Origin: Pieris napi
Lineage: Eukaryota > Arthropoda > Insecta > Lepidoptera > Pieridae
Direction of reading: 5' to 3'
Assembly: GCF_905475465.1 (NCBI RefSeq)
Contig: NC_062235.1
Span: forward strand, 6,272,001 to 6,336,000
DNA length: 64,000 nucleotides
The translations under genes and the position numbers were made by a program. This document shows, piece after piece, positions 1 to 10,737 of this stretch. Numbering within the stretch: the first letter of the stretch is position 1; each line of letters begins with the position of its first letter. The notes under the pieces were generated by a model that worked only from the letters and a program-made list of their open reading frames with translations, did not search any database and was not told the origin of the DNA.

Positions 1-106
1 CAGATATGTACAGTCAGGAATAAAACTCAGTAAGTTCATGTAAAGGAATGTGTTTTTTGACCTTTTTTATTCGAATATAATCAAAAGCCTAGGTATCACG
101 GTGCCA

Positions 107-300
107 GTCTCAACCCTAAGATCGTAAGTTCCAACTACGGTACACCAATGGAAGTTTTACACTCGCTTGTACGGTGAAGTAAAACATCGTGAGACATGCA
201 CTACACTAGGGTCAAAAAGTCAACGGGCGTGTGGCAAAAAGGCTGACCACCTACTTGTCTGTTAAGAAAATAGAAGATCCAGAAACAGATATAGAAATCT
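107..300 (+). mobile_element. tRNA-derived SINE, degraded copy (SINE family A)
   Basis: Matches the main SINE of this window, whose best copy is at 57261-57552. Recognisable blocks in order are a diverged B-box region, 'caccaatgga', 'cggtgaagtaaaacatcgtgag', a 'caaaaagtcaacggg' block and 'gaccacctacttg'. The tRNA head is largely lost. Old, mutated copy. Confidence 0.6.
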
Positions 301-365
301 TATCTATAATAATACGTCGAGTCTAAAACACGATCTTATTGGTAATATAAAATAATAAATAAATC

Positions 366-612
366 AGTGGCGCTACAACCTCTATAGTTCTGGGCCTCAG
401 ATTTCTCAATCTGTTTCATGATCAATTTTCAATCTAATAGGCAAGTAGGTGATCAGCCTCCTGTACCTGACACATACCGTCGACTTTTTGTGTCTAATAC
501 ATGTCAGTTTCGAGCGAATGTTAAATGCGCACATAGAAAGAAAGCCCATTGGTGCACAGCCGGGGATCGACCTCAGGGATGAGAGTCGCATGCCACTAGG
601 CCAACACTGCTT
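366..612 (-). mobile_element. tRNA-derived SINE (family A), antisense
   Basis: Reads on the minus strand from 'gcagtgttggcctagtggc' at the right end, through 'ggtcgatccccggctgtgcac', to the 3' block with 'cagatttctcaatctg' and 'gtggcgctacaacctc' at the left end. The 'gaaaacatcgtgaggaaac' segment is missing, so it carries an internal deletion. Short open frames across it are SINE sequence, not genes. Confidence 0.8.
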
Positions 613-1053
613 ATTGGTAGTAAAGTTTTTATAAAACTGATTGTCGTTATCTTTCTATTCGGTTTTTACTTTTTAGTAGTATTGTCTGTAATGTGTACTA
701 ATAATGTAAAATAACTAAACCTTTCGCGCTGGAAGGGGTATAAGGTTAAAATTAATCAAAAAGCTTTTGTACGCACCTGTATTTTTATATTTAACAGGGC
801 AGTAACATCGTTGCGATTAGTAAAATAATGTCAATGCTGTATAGTTTGTGGGATTTAACATTAATTTGCCTGCGCCCGCGCCGTGATCTGTTTCCATACT
901 TTAAAGCTAGCTGTCGGAGCAGCCTCCAAATTATTTATAGAAAATAGTCACATTTCCAAACTGTCTATGAATATATGGAGTTTTTTTGTCCTTTACAGAA
1001 CATTACAGTTACATTTAGTTTCGAGTTCAGCTATGACTATGGCAATCGTCAAG
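613..1053. other. no gene recognised
   Basis: AT-rich sequence with no convincing ORF, RNA gene or repeat boundary. Confidence 0.5.
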
Positions 1054-1397
1054 CCGGTTGCAGACCGAAAACTAAGCTATGCCAAGGCTAAACTAAGCTA
1101 TGCCAAGCAAGCTAGGCTAAGCTAAGCTAGAAATAAATAGCGTGCACACCAACAGCTAAGCCAAAGCTCAGTCAGTGTGGCGAAGGATGTGCAAATGGTG
1201 TGCGGGGTAGCGGGAGGGGCTTAGCTTAGCTCGTGTAGCTGCGCATCGGCATACACAACTAACTTAGCTTCGCATATTTTGGTTAGCTCACATAGCTTAG
1301 TTCGCATAGTTTGCGGTCTGCACACAAGTATGGAAAACTGCGTCAGCTATGCGAGCTAAGCTAAACTAACTTAGCTTAGCTCTTGGTCTGCAACCCG
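1054..1397. mobile_element. AGCT-rich foldback MITE with terminal inverted repeats
   Basis: The left end 'ccggttgcagacc' is mirrored by 'ggtctgcaacccg' at the right end, and both are followed inward by runs of 'aactaagct' / 'agcttag' units. The interior is a mosaic of short AGCTTAGCT-type repeats around a unique GC-richer core (about 1170-1220). No transposase frame is present. The superfamily is not clear, because I could not see a convincing target duplication; a hAT-type or unclassified DNA transposon is possible. Confidence 0.6.
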
Positions 1398-1417
1398 TAT
1401 CATTACCGACAAATTTA

Positions 1418-1516
1418 GAGTATTTACAATATTCTTAACCAACAACAATAATAATTAAAAATGGATAATAGAAATCTCAAATAAATTTAAAAAGTTTGGT
1501 TCCTGTGGCAGTGTAG
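1418..1516 (+). repeat. fragment of dispersed repeat B (also at 3760-3962 and 57200-57665)
   Basis: Shares 'agagtatttacaatattct', 'ataaatttaaaaagtttgg' and 'cctgtggcagtgta' with the copies near 3.8 kb and 57.2 kb. It is cut off where the inverted-repeat end of another element (family C) begins at about 1517. Confidence 0.55.
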
Positions 1517-1595
1517 TGAGTTACAGAATCGCAGGGCTGGTAGTTCGAACACCAGTGGGCACACGGGCCCAATCCAAGTGCACATAGCTTTTTTC
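1517..1595. repeat. MITE family C end fused to tRNA-like sequence
   Basis: 'gtgagttacagaatcgcagg' is the terminal repeat also found at 10738-10889. It is followed by a B-box-like 'gtagttcgaacaccagtggg'. The segment looks like a junction of two insertions. Confidence 0.4.
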
Positions 1596-2162
1596 ATGGA
1601 TACTTTGTAGAAATAATAGTTATTTTATTATTAATATTTATTTTAGTAGTGATTGATATACTCCTAAGATCGAAATCAGATTGCTTGGCTAAGACTTTAG
1701 TCTATTTATAATAATATTAGGATAGTGTAAAGTCATTGTGTAACAGTAAATATATTCAGACATCGATAGAAAACAGTTATGACCTACTTCCTAGTAAATA
1801 AGATCTTGAAATGTAAGGAAATACTGGATAATTGTTAGAACTGATGTTAAACAACACTGGGAGAGCCTTGTGCACAACCTCGACACAAGTGCTGTTGGAT
1901 TAGTGCTAGTGATGTGTAGTGTCGATGAAAAAATGAGGATTTTAAAATACGACTGTACTGCGTCTGGGCGAACTTTAAAAATAGATATTCGACCTATGTA
2001 AGGTTCGAACCTACATAAATTATGTATGATTTATAAACTTCACAAATAGTTAAGGAGTCATTAAATAATTTAAATTAAAAATGTTATGGATTTGGGTTAT
2101 CATTATAGTTTTATGTTCCGTATACAATAACATTATTATTATTATTGCATCAATTTTAGTTG
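1596..2162. other. no gene recognised
   Basis: AT-rich. A moderately GC-richer patch at about 1850-1990 may be old repeat, but I cannot assign it. Confidence 0.4.
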
Positions 2163-2425
2163 AGCTGTGTTGGCTTAGTGGCTTGTGCGTGCGACTCTCA
2201 TCCTACAGGTTTGAACCCCAGTTGTCCACCAATGGATTCTGATTTGCTATTTTAAAAGAGTACCGAGAGTTTTTTTCTCTCGGCCTACACCCTCTGTCTT
2301 CTTTGCCGATGAGAAGGGATGCCTACAAATTCAAATTTAATGACGTGGAATAAGTGGAACATATGTATCTTATGTTCCATAATAAGCATTTTTTTTTTTT
2401 CATTTTCTTGTGAATAAAGGTATAT
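2163..2425 (+). mobile_element. tRNA-headed SINE with a different body
   Basis: The head 'gttggcttagtggcttgtgc' and 'tttgaaccccagttgtccac' resembles the A and B boxes of family A, but the body differs: 'ctctcggcctacaccctctg', 'gccgatgagaagggatgcc' and a tail near 2340-2400. Probably a related SINE with a different 3' part. Confidence 0.5.
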
Positions 2426-3440
2426 TTTAATCATCTTTTGATAGATGCAAAAAGCAGAAAAGCCGCTTCGCCACAGCAGCATGTCTACAAGATATAATTT
2501 CATCGATACAAACTTCAGTATTGACAACCCTAAACCGATAAAAGCACCATTACTAAAGACGATAGCGCGGCCCTGCTTTTCGAGTGCTCCAACCGTTCCA
2601 GATTACTCGAACACCTATTCTGGAACAAATTAGCTGTCTCGTTTTGAAGTCAAATGGTCTGACATAAATGATTTATCGTTTACTGACTATTATTTATTTT
2701 TAACAATTTTAAAGGACTCGTAAGTTACTCACAGAGTTGTCTTTTAAATTACCTTCAATCTTAAAATTTATTATTTTTATTAAACAAAAACCATACGTAA
2801 TTTAAAACCTTTTCCTGCGGCTTTTTTTAGGTAAGTGAAAATGCACTTCCGCTAGTCTTTTCTTTAAGACGTAATGAACAACTTTGAGTATGACTGTTAA
2901 CATAATAGGACAACGTTATGAAATCACCAGTCGGCTATATATTTCAAGTATTAGTAGTTCTTTCAATACGTTTGTCCATTAATTCCTTTAAAATATTTAA
3001 GCATTAATAATTGAGTTGCTTAAAACCTTACAGTTATCATTAAAATCTTAGTATTTATTTAAAAAAAATATCTGTCACTTTGCAAACAAAGTCCCGGTAA
3101 TGATTTATTTAAAATAGGCAGTGGTTTTCTTTTAAAATTAGTCGATTAATTATTATTTAGTTTAAACATTGATATTTGCTTTGCCATTCATATATATACA
3201 TACCTTAATTACTTAATATAGTATCCAAATTTACCAAATATTTTCGTGTTTTTAATATCCAGAATAAGTATTCGCGCAAAGGATAATGTGGAATTGCATT
3301 GATACACGCAGAAAAAGCTTTCAACGAAGTTTGTTGCAGTGATATTTTTGTTAGCAGCTGCAACAAAGACAATAAACATTTGCTAACAGATGTATGGAAA
3401 TAAAATTACTATATATTTAATGTGCCATAATATCTCAATA
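2426..3440. other. no gene recognised
   Basis: AT-rich DNA with stop codons in all frames. A 62-residue open frame at 2445-2633 has no recognisable features and I do not support it as a gene. Confidence 0.45.
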
Positions 3441-3600
3441 AATGGAAATGGGCAGGTCAAATTGCTAAAGCGCGGGATAAAAGATGGACACTTGAAATAA
3501 CGAAATAGACTTTGGAAAGAGATGGATAGGACGACAAAAGAAAAGATGGATAGATGACATTATAGAACTAGCGGACATTATAGAATACGACATTTTTTAA
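3441..3600 (+). pseudogene. LINE reverse-transcriptase C-terminal remnant
   Basis: Translation from 3446 reads KWAGQIAKARDKRWTLEIT, then stops interrupt the frame. This matches the well-known 'W.GH.AR..D.RW' segment near the C-terminus of LINE endonuclease/reverse-transcriptase polyproteins in Lepidoptera. A later 'gggcgacaaaag'-like arginine-rich block fits the following 'GRP..RW.DD' segment. Short, decayed and not functional. Confidence 0.6.
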
Positions 3601-3759
3601 ACTTAAACTAACACAATTTGCTAAGTCTAATAACACCTCAATAATGCATATTTATAAAATAAGGCATATTTCTGTATTGATTTAACTATTTAATTTAAAT
3701 ATTGTTTTAACATACATCGATGTGTGTGTTTATTAACACACAAATAGTAATACATAATA

Positions 3760-3962
3760 GAGTATTTACAATATTCTACATGTAATAAATAATAAAAAAT
3801 TGAGACAGAGAAAACTAAAATAAATTTAAGAAGTTTGGTCCCTGTGGTAGTGTACCTTTAATGCTGGCAGAATTTCCTCGCTGTATTGCGATACTTATTC
3901 GTTAAGCCAGGAAAGCACCAGTTCTGGAATCATCGGTAGTATATACCAGACGCCAACTAAAA
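3760..3962 (+). repeat. dispersed repeat B
   Basis: Best uninterrupted copy of the repeat seen at 1418-1516 and 57200-57665. It runs from 'agagtatttacaatattct' through 'tccctgtggtagtgtacc' and 'tttcctcgctgtattgcgat' to 'aggaaagcaccagttctgg'. It has no coding potential. The family is unknown to me; the shared block suggests an old non-autonomous element. Confidence 0.6.
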
Positions 3963-4124
3963 CCTTTAAATATATAGTAAATGTCTTGTAATTTTATTTC
4001 GCTTATCAGAAAAAGCGTGTGTGTAAACTCTAGAAACCCCTTACTGAAGCACCCATTATTCTATATACTATTCCTTATTCATAATTCATAAAAAATAGAC
4101 AAGACAAGACTTGTATATGTATAA

Positions 4125-4992
4125 AGGTCGATTTACATCAAACGAACATAGAGCTAGAGCTAGAACAAGAGCATTCTTTCGTAATCTTTTAGTGTAAACG
4201 AAAGCTAGAGGTATCGATTTACATCAAACGAACATAGAGCTAGAGCTAGAACGAGAGCATTCTTTCGTAATCTTTTAGTGTAAACAAAAGCTAGATCGAA
4301 TGTTCTTTGCTCATTCGTGTCAATTCTGTGGTTAGTATTGGTAGTGCTTCGTTATGTCTGACTCTGACAGCGATATCATTATTGCAAGTGCTGCATTTAT
4401 TATTTTGTCGCGAAAACTCAAAAATAAAAGAAGGAAGAGACGTTGGTGGGTTACAAATTTAATGCATCGAAGGACACTGGATAATGTAGGTGAAACAATG
4501 ACGGATATGCGAAAACAAGAAGAAAGTGGACAATTCCAAAACTTTTGTAGAATGGCGCCGGAGGATTTTGATCATTTACTATCTCTGACCATCGAAAAAA
4601 TTCGAAAATCAAGTACGAATTTTAGAGACTCGATTCCTGCATATGACAAACTAGCAGTGACTTTGCGATTTTTTATCATTAATAAACATTTTTCTTGAGA
4701 CCAATCCATAATTTAATCGATAAGATACGTAAACAATCGCTAGAACACAAGAACGCTTTGAAAAGACCGCTCAGTGGCGCGAGCACGTCCGAACACGCTA
4801 GAACGCTCTAAGCAACTGTTCGCGCGCTCTTGCGCCGTTTACATCAAGCGAACGAGCATTCTTAGAATATTCTATAGAATCTTTGCGAACGCACTAAGAA
4901 CAACGAAAGAATGCTCTGCGCCTGTTTACACTAGAAGAATTTGATGTAGTGGGGATAGAATGAGCATTCGCTCGTTTGATGTAAATCGACCT
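4125..4992 (+). mobile_element. PIF/Harbinger non-autonomous element with TAA target duplication
   Basis: The terminal inverted repeats are 'aggtcgatttacatcaaacg' at the left and its reverse complement at 4973-4992. They are flanked by TAA at 4122-4124 and at 4993-4995, the target duplication typical of PIF/Harbinger. The left subterminal part is duplicated in tandem with an 86-bp period (4128-4213 and 4214-about 4293), and each unit repeats 'gagctagagctagaac'. The interior holds a truncated Harbinger transposase frame. The element is about 870 bp, far shorter than an autonomous element, so it depends on transposase made elsewhere. Confidence 0.88.
4354..4698 (+). pseudogene. Harbinger (HARBI1-like) transposase, N-terminal fragment
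   Basis: The ATG-initiated frame encodes 114 residues and ends in TGA. Residues about 24-35 (KNKRRKRRWWV), about 60-72 (QFQNFCRMAPEDF) and about 90-108 (SSTNFRDSIPAYDKLAVTL) follow the order and spacing of the N-terminal region of PIF/Harbinger nuclease-type transposases. The frame stops just after the 'LAVTLRF' block, so the whole DDE nuclease domain is absent; full-length relatives are roughly 350-400 residues. It has an intact start and no internal stop, so a short protein could be made, but it could not catalyse transposition. It sits inside the element's inverted repeats. Confidence 0.8.
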
Positions 4993-5289
4993 TAACGAGA
5001 TAATAGGTACATGTACTAGAATTTGTTTATAATATTTTAATATAGTTTTTTTATAAATTCTACGCCGTCGTGAACATTCTATAATTAAAACCAAATCCGG
5101 TTTACTATTTCCATTGTTTTTAATTCTAATAAGTGAAAATTACTTCTAGATATAAAGCGGTTATAAAATCACGATAATAGCTGTAATGACGCCATTAATA
5201 ATCCGTCATCATTTTAATAGCCTTGTATCTGTGACGCTATTTATACCATTTATTTGTTAACCTATACATAGAACAAGAACAAAACTCAT

Positions 5290-5596
5290 AGACATTCTTA
5301 CGCGGATAGACGTCCAAAAATGGACATTTGCTACGCCACCCCATTAACAAATGGAGCAAGCAAGTCACTCTCTGGCAACCAAGAGACGGCAAAAGAGGTA
5401 GGGGTGGTCAAGTCAGGTGATGAGAAGATGACTTGAAACTGGCAGCGGGACCATTCTGGTTGAGAGTAGCAAGGGACAGGATCCACTGGAAGGAATTGGA
5501 GGAGGCTTTTGCCAAAAGGCACACCGAACTTAGGGATCTCTTGTAACCCTACGTTTAGGAATAAAAGGCTATTTTATTTATTTATTTATATTATTT
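5290..5596 (+). pseudogene. LINE 3' end (RT polyprotein C-terminus and tail)
   Basis: The frame ending at 5545 reads FWLRVARDRIHWKELEEAF and then KRHTELRDLL before TAA. This is the standard C-terminal motif 'W.R.A.DR..W..LEEAF' of lepidopteran LINE polyproteins, also present at 8386-8763. Upstream, the arginine-rich 'KRGRGGQVR' block is in another frame. The 3' end has 'aataaaaggc' followed by a short TTTA-repeat tail, as expected for a LINE 3' terminus. Confidence 0.75.
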
Positions 5597-6088
5597 TACT
5601 TTCCATATTAGTGTGCATGCTGTGGACCATGAGGTCGCGGTATCGACGCCGGGCATTAATTAGAAATACATATTTCGATTTTTTATAAATATAGGTTTAT
5701 ATTTAGAAATTTTTGAAGAGCCGAGTTTGAATCCCGTGTCATTGCCCAGGGATTACTCTTGTACGGTCGTGTCTGCGTTGTGATTAAAGGCACTTGTCCC
5801 TACTCATTCATAGTTGATAATATATGAGTTGATACGAGAAAATAAAAATAATTTAAAATTTACAAAGTTAGCTTGCTTTAATTTATACCTAAGTATTTAT
5901 TTTTATTATAAGGAAAATTAACTCCAAAATATGACTACATATTCGTAGGGCCGAGTATGCGGTTGCTTTTGTTTGCCTACGTGTTAAGGAAAATCCGTAT
6001 TCATTGATAAAACTAATGTATGTCAGTATAATTTATATTTATTTGGTACTGAAAACATCTGTTACTTATCACACAATCACAGCACAAA
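5597..6088. other. no gene; possible old tRNA-like SINE pieces
   Basis: 'gagtttgaatcccgtgtcat' near 5725 resembles a B box and may be a SINE remnant. Otherwise AT-rich with no support for a gene. Confidence 0.35.
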
Positions 6089-6205
6089 TACAGCCTTGCG
6101 ATTCTGTAACTCACTTTTCGAACTCACACAGCGGTTTTCGCATCGGCGGTCGCTCTCAAATCAGTCGTGAAGCAGTCATTTTATGATTTGGCATTCTGAT
6201 AAGGT
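6089..6205 (+). mobile_element. MITE family C, half copy
   Basis: The left terminal repeat 'agccttgcgattctgtaact' continues into 'caaatcagtcgtgaagcagt' and 'gatttggcattctgat'. It is the reverse complement of the right part of the fuller element at 10738-10889, and is similar to 25505-25618. Only one terminus is present, so this is a solo half or a deletion copy. Confidence 0.65.
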
Positions 6206-6899
6206 GGGAGCTTGTAGTTTATTGTTTAAACGAAAATCTCCAGGTTTAACCGACCAATAACTTATTTCGCATTTATTTTGTATATTAAACTACACGTAAC
6301 TCGACGTAAAAACACTTGGGTTTTTAACAAAAAAAATCTAGACAAAACTTTTGATTTGCGGTTTACGCAAACACTAAAAACTTGTCCGCATTCCTTATGA
6401 ATTCTTCGTAAACACTATCAGCGGAATTTAAATGTTAACATTTTTTAAGTAACTTTAAAATGGTTAAAAAGTATTAAAAATAAACAAAAGATTCATATCT
6501 TATGTGGCAAATGTGCAAGTTTTCCTGCTGGGTGCAATTCAGAACAATTAAGGGATATCCCTTTGTTTTAAACAGATTTTCCCATTGCGCATATTATAAA
6601 AAGACGTCACCAAAATAGCGAGCACGTGAGCAATAGCACGTTTCTGTCAGAACTGTCAAACATTGCAATTTGTAATCTGTGTTGTTGCGACATTCCTGAA
6701 GAAATTGAATTTCGAGCGTCATATTCGTTTCAAAATGGGAACCTACAAATCTTGTATTGGTTTACTAATAGATTTAGTGCATTTGGAATTCTTCCACTAG
6801 ATACAAACCAGTAAAACAGTTGTAGAAATGTATTTAGCCGTGTTTCCTTAGTTACTTCACGTATGTCTGAACAATATTCTATCCATTATTGTGTAGTTT
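6206..6899. other. no gene recognised
   Basis: AT-rich. A 62-residue open frame at 6626-6814 has no recognisable domain or support. Confidence 0.4.
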
Positions 6900-7040
6900 A
6901 ATGTGACGGTTGCCTTCCGATGTTTTCTTTCAATTTACGAGCGAGTATTCCATTGGTGCACAGCTGGGAACAGAACCTACGACCTTAGGGATGAGAGTCG
7001 AACAGTCGCAGTGGCTGAAGCCACTAGGCCAACGCTGCCC
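6900..7040 (-). mobile_element. tRNA-derived SINE (family A), 5' half only, antisense
   Basis: On the minus strand it reads 'gcgttggcctagtggcttca', a duplicated 'gcgactg' stretch, 'ggtcgtaggttctgttccca', 'gtgcaccaatgg' and the start of the 'gaaaacatcg' block. The 3' half is missing. Confidence 0.7.
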
Positions 7041-8385
7041 TTAATATTCATAATTACTCATAATTCGTGTTTTATTTTAATTAATTAATTTTTTTTTAAT
7101 TCATATGAACACGGACAATACGACGCGACGCGTCCGTGGTTAACATGGTCAGATGCAAATCACGCATATAATTATAATATGCCTACACCACGTAGGTGAT
7201 ATTTAAACTATAAAAATCTTCACCTCAAATTTCTATTTGTAGATAATTTTCCTTTGTAGGTAAAACGTATTCTACGCCTGACCGATTTGCCGCTATTATT
7301 TTTTGTACTGTATCAACATTAAGCGATAATGTATTGAACTGTGTCCCATGTGTGTTAAATCCAAGATTCGCGTTATTGCCTAGTCGAATAATACTATGGA
7401 ACTTCACCGTTCTCGTCTGATGACGTAGAAAATATTATTTGCCACACCTAAGGGAACACGTATGAAACCAGGCATTTTCCGACCATTACAAGATCGTTGG
7501 CATATCCTGAACTACGTAAGCCAGAATCAAGGAAAATTTCTTTTCCGATTTCCAACGATTCAATTGTAAACATGTGCTCTCAAATACCTATTAGAGCACA
7601 CTAATTTATGTAATTGGTAAGCAACAGAAAGTAGTCATTTTAATACGGAAAACAGAAATAATTTGCAAATATATTGAAATTCCATAAGTCTATACAAAGA
7701 TTGCAAACACATTTCTCTCTGTTTCATTGATAATTTTAAATGTAATGTAAATACACTTCTACGCTTTCCAGGCTCATATATCGTTCCAGTGTGACTATTT
7801 ATAAAGAAGCGGGGAAGTTCTGCATTTGAATTATTTATTGTTTTTATGGACATGTAGTTCTGTCGAAACGACGGAAATAATTTTCCTCCTATACAATAAA
7901 GGAACATGTGTGTGTGTGTCGGGACGCCCGATGATAACTTAAACTAAGCTAAGTTGAACTATTTAATTCTGTATTGTTCCGAGGATCATCATTTTTTTAT
8001 AATCACTTTCAAAATGGTGATAGTTTGAGGTTATATGCTCACTGTCTATAAATGTCTAACGCACACTAAACACTGAGTAGAGACAGGGAAAAGCGTCTGT
8101 CCGAATTACGGCTAGCTGCGGGGGAGAAGAGAAGCTATACAGATTGGCACCGTAACGCGTTACGTAACGAAACGCTTTACCCTCCCATAAGAAGTTATCA
8201 CTTCAGAATCTGGATGAACCTTTTAATCTTTAAAAGGTTATAATATTGTCATTAGACTCAATATTATAATACGTTATATCATGTTTATCACAAATAAAAT
8301 AGTTGGAATTTAAGGGTTTATGGCCCTTGAGTTATTGACGATAGCTTTTGCGGGAATTATTTTGTACAATTATCGTAATTAATTG
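7041..8385. other. no gene recognised; short (TG) run
   Basis: AT-rich sequence with several chance frames of 60-90 residues without motifs. A short TG dinucleotide run lies at about 7906-7918. A GC-richer patch at about 8080-8175 has no assignable identity. Confidence 0.4.
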
Positions 8386-8858
8386 CTTGTGACTTGCCAG
8401 AGAAGTATGGAAAGGAGCATACTAGGGTACACACGGAATGATAGGAAAAGAGCTGTAGATCTCCGAAGGATCACCAACTGGGAAGATGCAATGACCAGAG
8501 CCAAAAGGCTTAAATGGAGATGGACAGGACACCTGCTCAGAGGCCAGAGAGCAAAATGGTCGAAAAAAGTCACCCAATGGACACCTCGCTACAACACCAA
8601 GCGAAAGAGAGGAAGACCATGTGCCCGGTGGGCTGACGACTTTAAAAAAGCCACTGGTCCTCTGTGGCAAAGACTTGCCAGGGATAGGAAGGAATGGAAA
8701 CAGTTGGAGGAGGCCTTTGTGCCACAAAGGCAAGCTATACAAGAGGACAGCTGTGCTTGTTAAACTTTTTTTTTCTTTTTTTATATACATTTATATTTTG
8801 TTCTCTTGTATTAGTTAAAAATAAAGGCTTTGAATCTTGAATCTTGAATCTTGAATGG
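8386..8858 (+). mobile_element. LINE 3' end with TTGAATC-repeat tail
   Basis: A 5'-truncated non-LTR retrotransposon: it begins inside the reverse-transcriptase polyprotein C-terminus, has a short AT-rich 3' UTR with 'aataaaggc', and ends in three tandem 'ttgaatc' units at about 8834-8856. Repetitive short tails of this kind are typical of LINE 3' ends. Confidence 0.85.
8398..8763 (+). pseudogene. LINE endonuclease/reverse transcriptase, C-terminal fragment
   Basis: An open frame of about 120 residues is a clear LINE polyprotein C-terminus. QRSMERSILGYTRNDRKR is the 'RAMER..LG' motif after the thumb region. It is followed by KRLKWRWTGHLLRGQRAKW, then the basic 'KRKRGRPCARWADDF' block, and finally RLARDRKEWKQLEEAF before the stop codon at 8761. 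The frame is uninterrupted, so the insertion is fairly young, but the endonuclease and catalytic RT domains are missing and the fragment is not functional. The 5' truncation is at about 8386. The antisense open frame over the same bases is a shadow. Confidence 0.85.
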
Positions 8859-9299
8859 TGACAAAAACTAAAACACTGAAACTCATAGAATTGTCTATAC
8901 TTCGGATTATTTGACCAATATCGGCCAAAAATTAGAGATAAAATTATAGTATAATTGGAAACATGTTATATTACTATTTCTTCCACTTGCAACATCCATC
9001 ATGTCCGAGTAATACGAATGATACAAATATATTTACAAACATGACCCCAAAGAGGTTTAACGTTAAAGTCAATTGTCAGAAAAAAGTCAGTGTAATTTTA
9101 GTCTTTATCTATGGCATGTCCTTAATGTGTGTCAATTTTCAATTCATGACTGGGTTAAACGAACGAAGTGTTTGGGACTAATGATGTTAGCAATTGTAAA
9201 ATACTTTAAAAAGGTAAAACGAGAATATAAGGTAGACTGCGGATTAACTAAAAATTTGGTCTACCATATAGAAGATTAATTTTTAGCGGTAATGTTAAT
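8859..9299. other. no gene recognised
   Basis: AT-rich. Two overlapping frames of about 70 residues (8963-9279) show no motif and no splice context that I trust. Confidence 0.35.
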
Positions 9300-9460
9300 A
9301 ATATTCAATACACATATGGCCCCTATTTTAGCCCATTCTGTTCTATTCTGGGCTAGCCTGCACCATCTCTTTGGCAGACCAGCTGCCCATCTTTTTATTT
9401 GACATTCCTTCTTCCTTTTGCCTTCTCTTGGATCGAATAAACGCTTATTTATTTTATTTT
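9300..9460 (-). pseudogene. LINE C-terminal remnant, antisense
   Basis: On the minus strand a frame reads RWCRLAQNRTEWAKIGAI, a diverged copy of the 'RLAQDR..W..LGEAY' LINE C-terminal motif. The neighbouring 'gaaggaatgtcaaataaaaag' side is degenerate. Short and decayed. Confidence 0.5.
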
Positions 9461-10176
9461 ATATGTATTTACACCTACAGCTTTACTATGTAGACTTACG
9501 ATAGTAACCATGGTAACAAAGTATCATGAAAAATAAAGTCTGGTTCTTATTTAACAATAGACTAATAATAGATTTTAATCTTGAAAAATATTATATTACA
9601 GTTTTCTTATCACTCGTGTCTGAGAATTTCAGTAATAAATGATAAATTTCTATAAGCAATAGATATCTTTGACCAGTAGATATTGAATTTCAAATTATTT
9701 TCACACGCCTCGTGTAGGATAATTGAAAATATCTTTTCAAAAGAAAATCAGACTGTTCAATTTACTCAATAATAATTTGATAATAAATACCTAATATAAA
9801 TAACGTTCTTATTTTACAACAAAGTGTTATAAAAATAAATATGTATGTATGGTGAGGACTGATTTCTCAGACCTCCGCTACATTTCGCATACGTTTATCA
9901 TGGAATATTGGGCGACAAAAACTCAGTCATTGCTAGAATAAAATACAACAAATGGCCATTGGTAAAAACATGGAATGAACACACTTAAAAGTAACCTCCC
10001 TAAGTTTGGCCAATTTGCGATATCATACAAGATCTAACTTAATTTTCACTCCAAATCCAATAAAATAATGCCTAATTGTTAGTCCTGTATTACTAACACA
10101 TAGTTAAAATATAATAATAAAAAATAAAAGACGCTCAATTCAACGCGTAAAGCCTAATAGCTCGCCATTAGCAGTA
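9461..10176. other. no gene recognised
   Basis: AT-rich DNA without supported features. Confidence 0.4.
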
Positions 10177-10225
10177 ATTGCCAAAATACCTGGTATAAAA
10201 GTAATATACCAGGTATTTTGGCAAT
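10177..10225. repeat. perfect 20-bp hairpin
   Basis: The arms at 10177-10196 and 10206-10225 are exact reverse complements ('attgccaaaatacctggtat') around a 9-nt loop. It could be the core of a foldback element or a transcribed hairpin; the sequence alone does not decide. Confidence 0.75.
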
Positions 10226-10737
10226 CCTGTTCGAAAGATGTGTCACATTCTTTTTGTAACTTAAAGTACGTGCGTAAGGGGCTCAAAAAGTTCCATGAAT
10301 CCAGTCCTGTACACAGCGACAGTGGAAATTCCCTCAATAGCCCAAGGGTCTACGACCTCCACGTGGTTAAGATACACGTGTGCAGTAATTGGTGCACTGC
10401 CGCGTGCTTAAACTGAACTGCTTGTTTACTCACCAAACAGTCCACTTTGTTAGAGAACAAGGATTATTATTGGAATAAAACCTACTTTAGTTTAAACTAT
10501 GATTTCAATACAATTTTGCCTTTATACTATATCTATCGGCTTCTGTTTTAACCGCATTATATAAGTTCATCATTCTTATTATTAGTTAAGTTATTGAAAA
10601 TATTTGTTCGTACTAAAATTGTAAAGTTATTCGAATAAAGAACTTGTTGATTTCACATAATATATTCTCAAATTAGTCTACTACTAGTTTCTTGGCTTCT
10701 TCTGAACACAGTGTGAGCAATACAAGTTAAGAAGTTC
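10226..10737. other. no gene recognised
   Basis: A GC-richer stretch at about 10240-10430 may be old repeat, but I cannot name it. The rest is AT-rich. Confidence 0.35.

Noticed and set aside
7112..7136. Inverted repeat 'cacggac ... gtccgtg' as a regulatory site
   Set aside because: Seven-base arms are short enough to be chance; nothing around supports it.
8422..8790. 122-residue minus-strand ORF as a gene
   Set aside because: Shadow of the LINE polyprotein C-terminus on the + strand.
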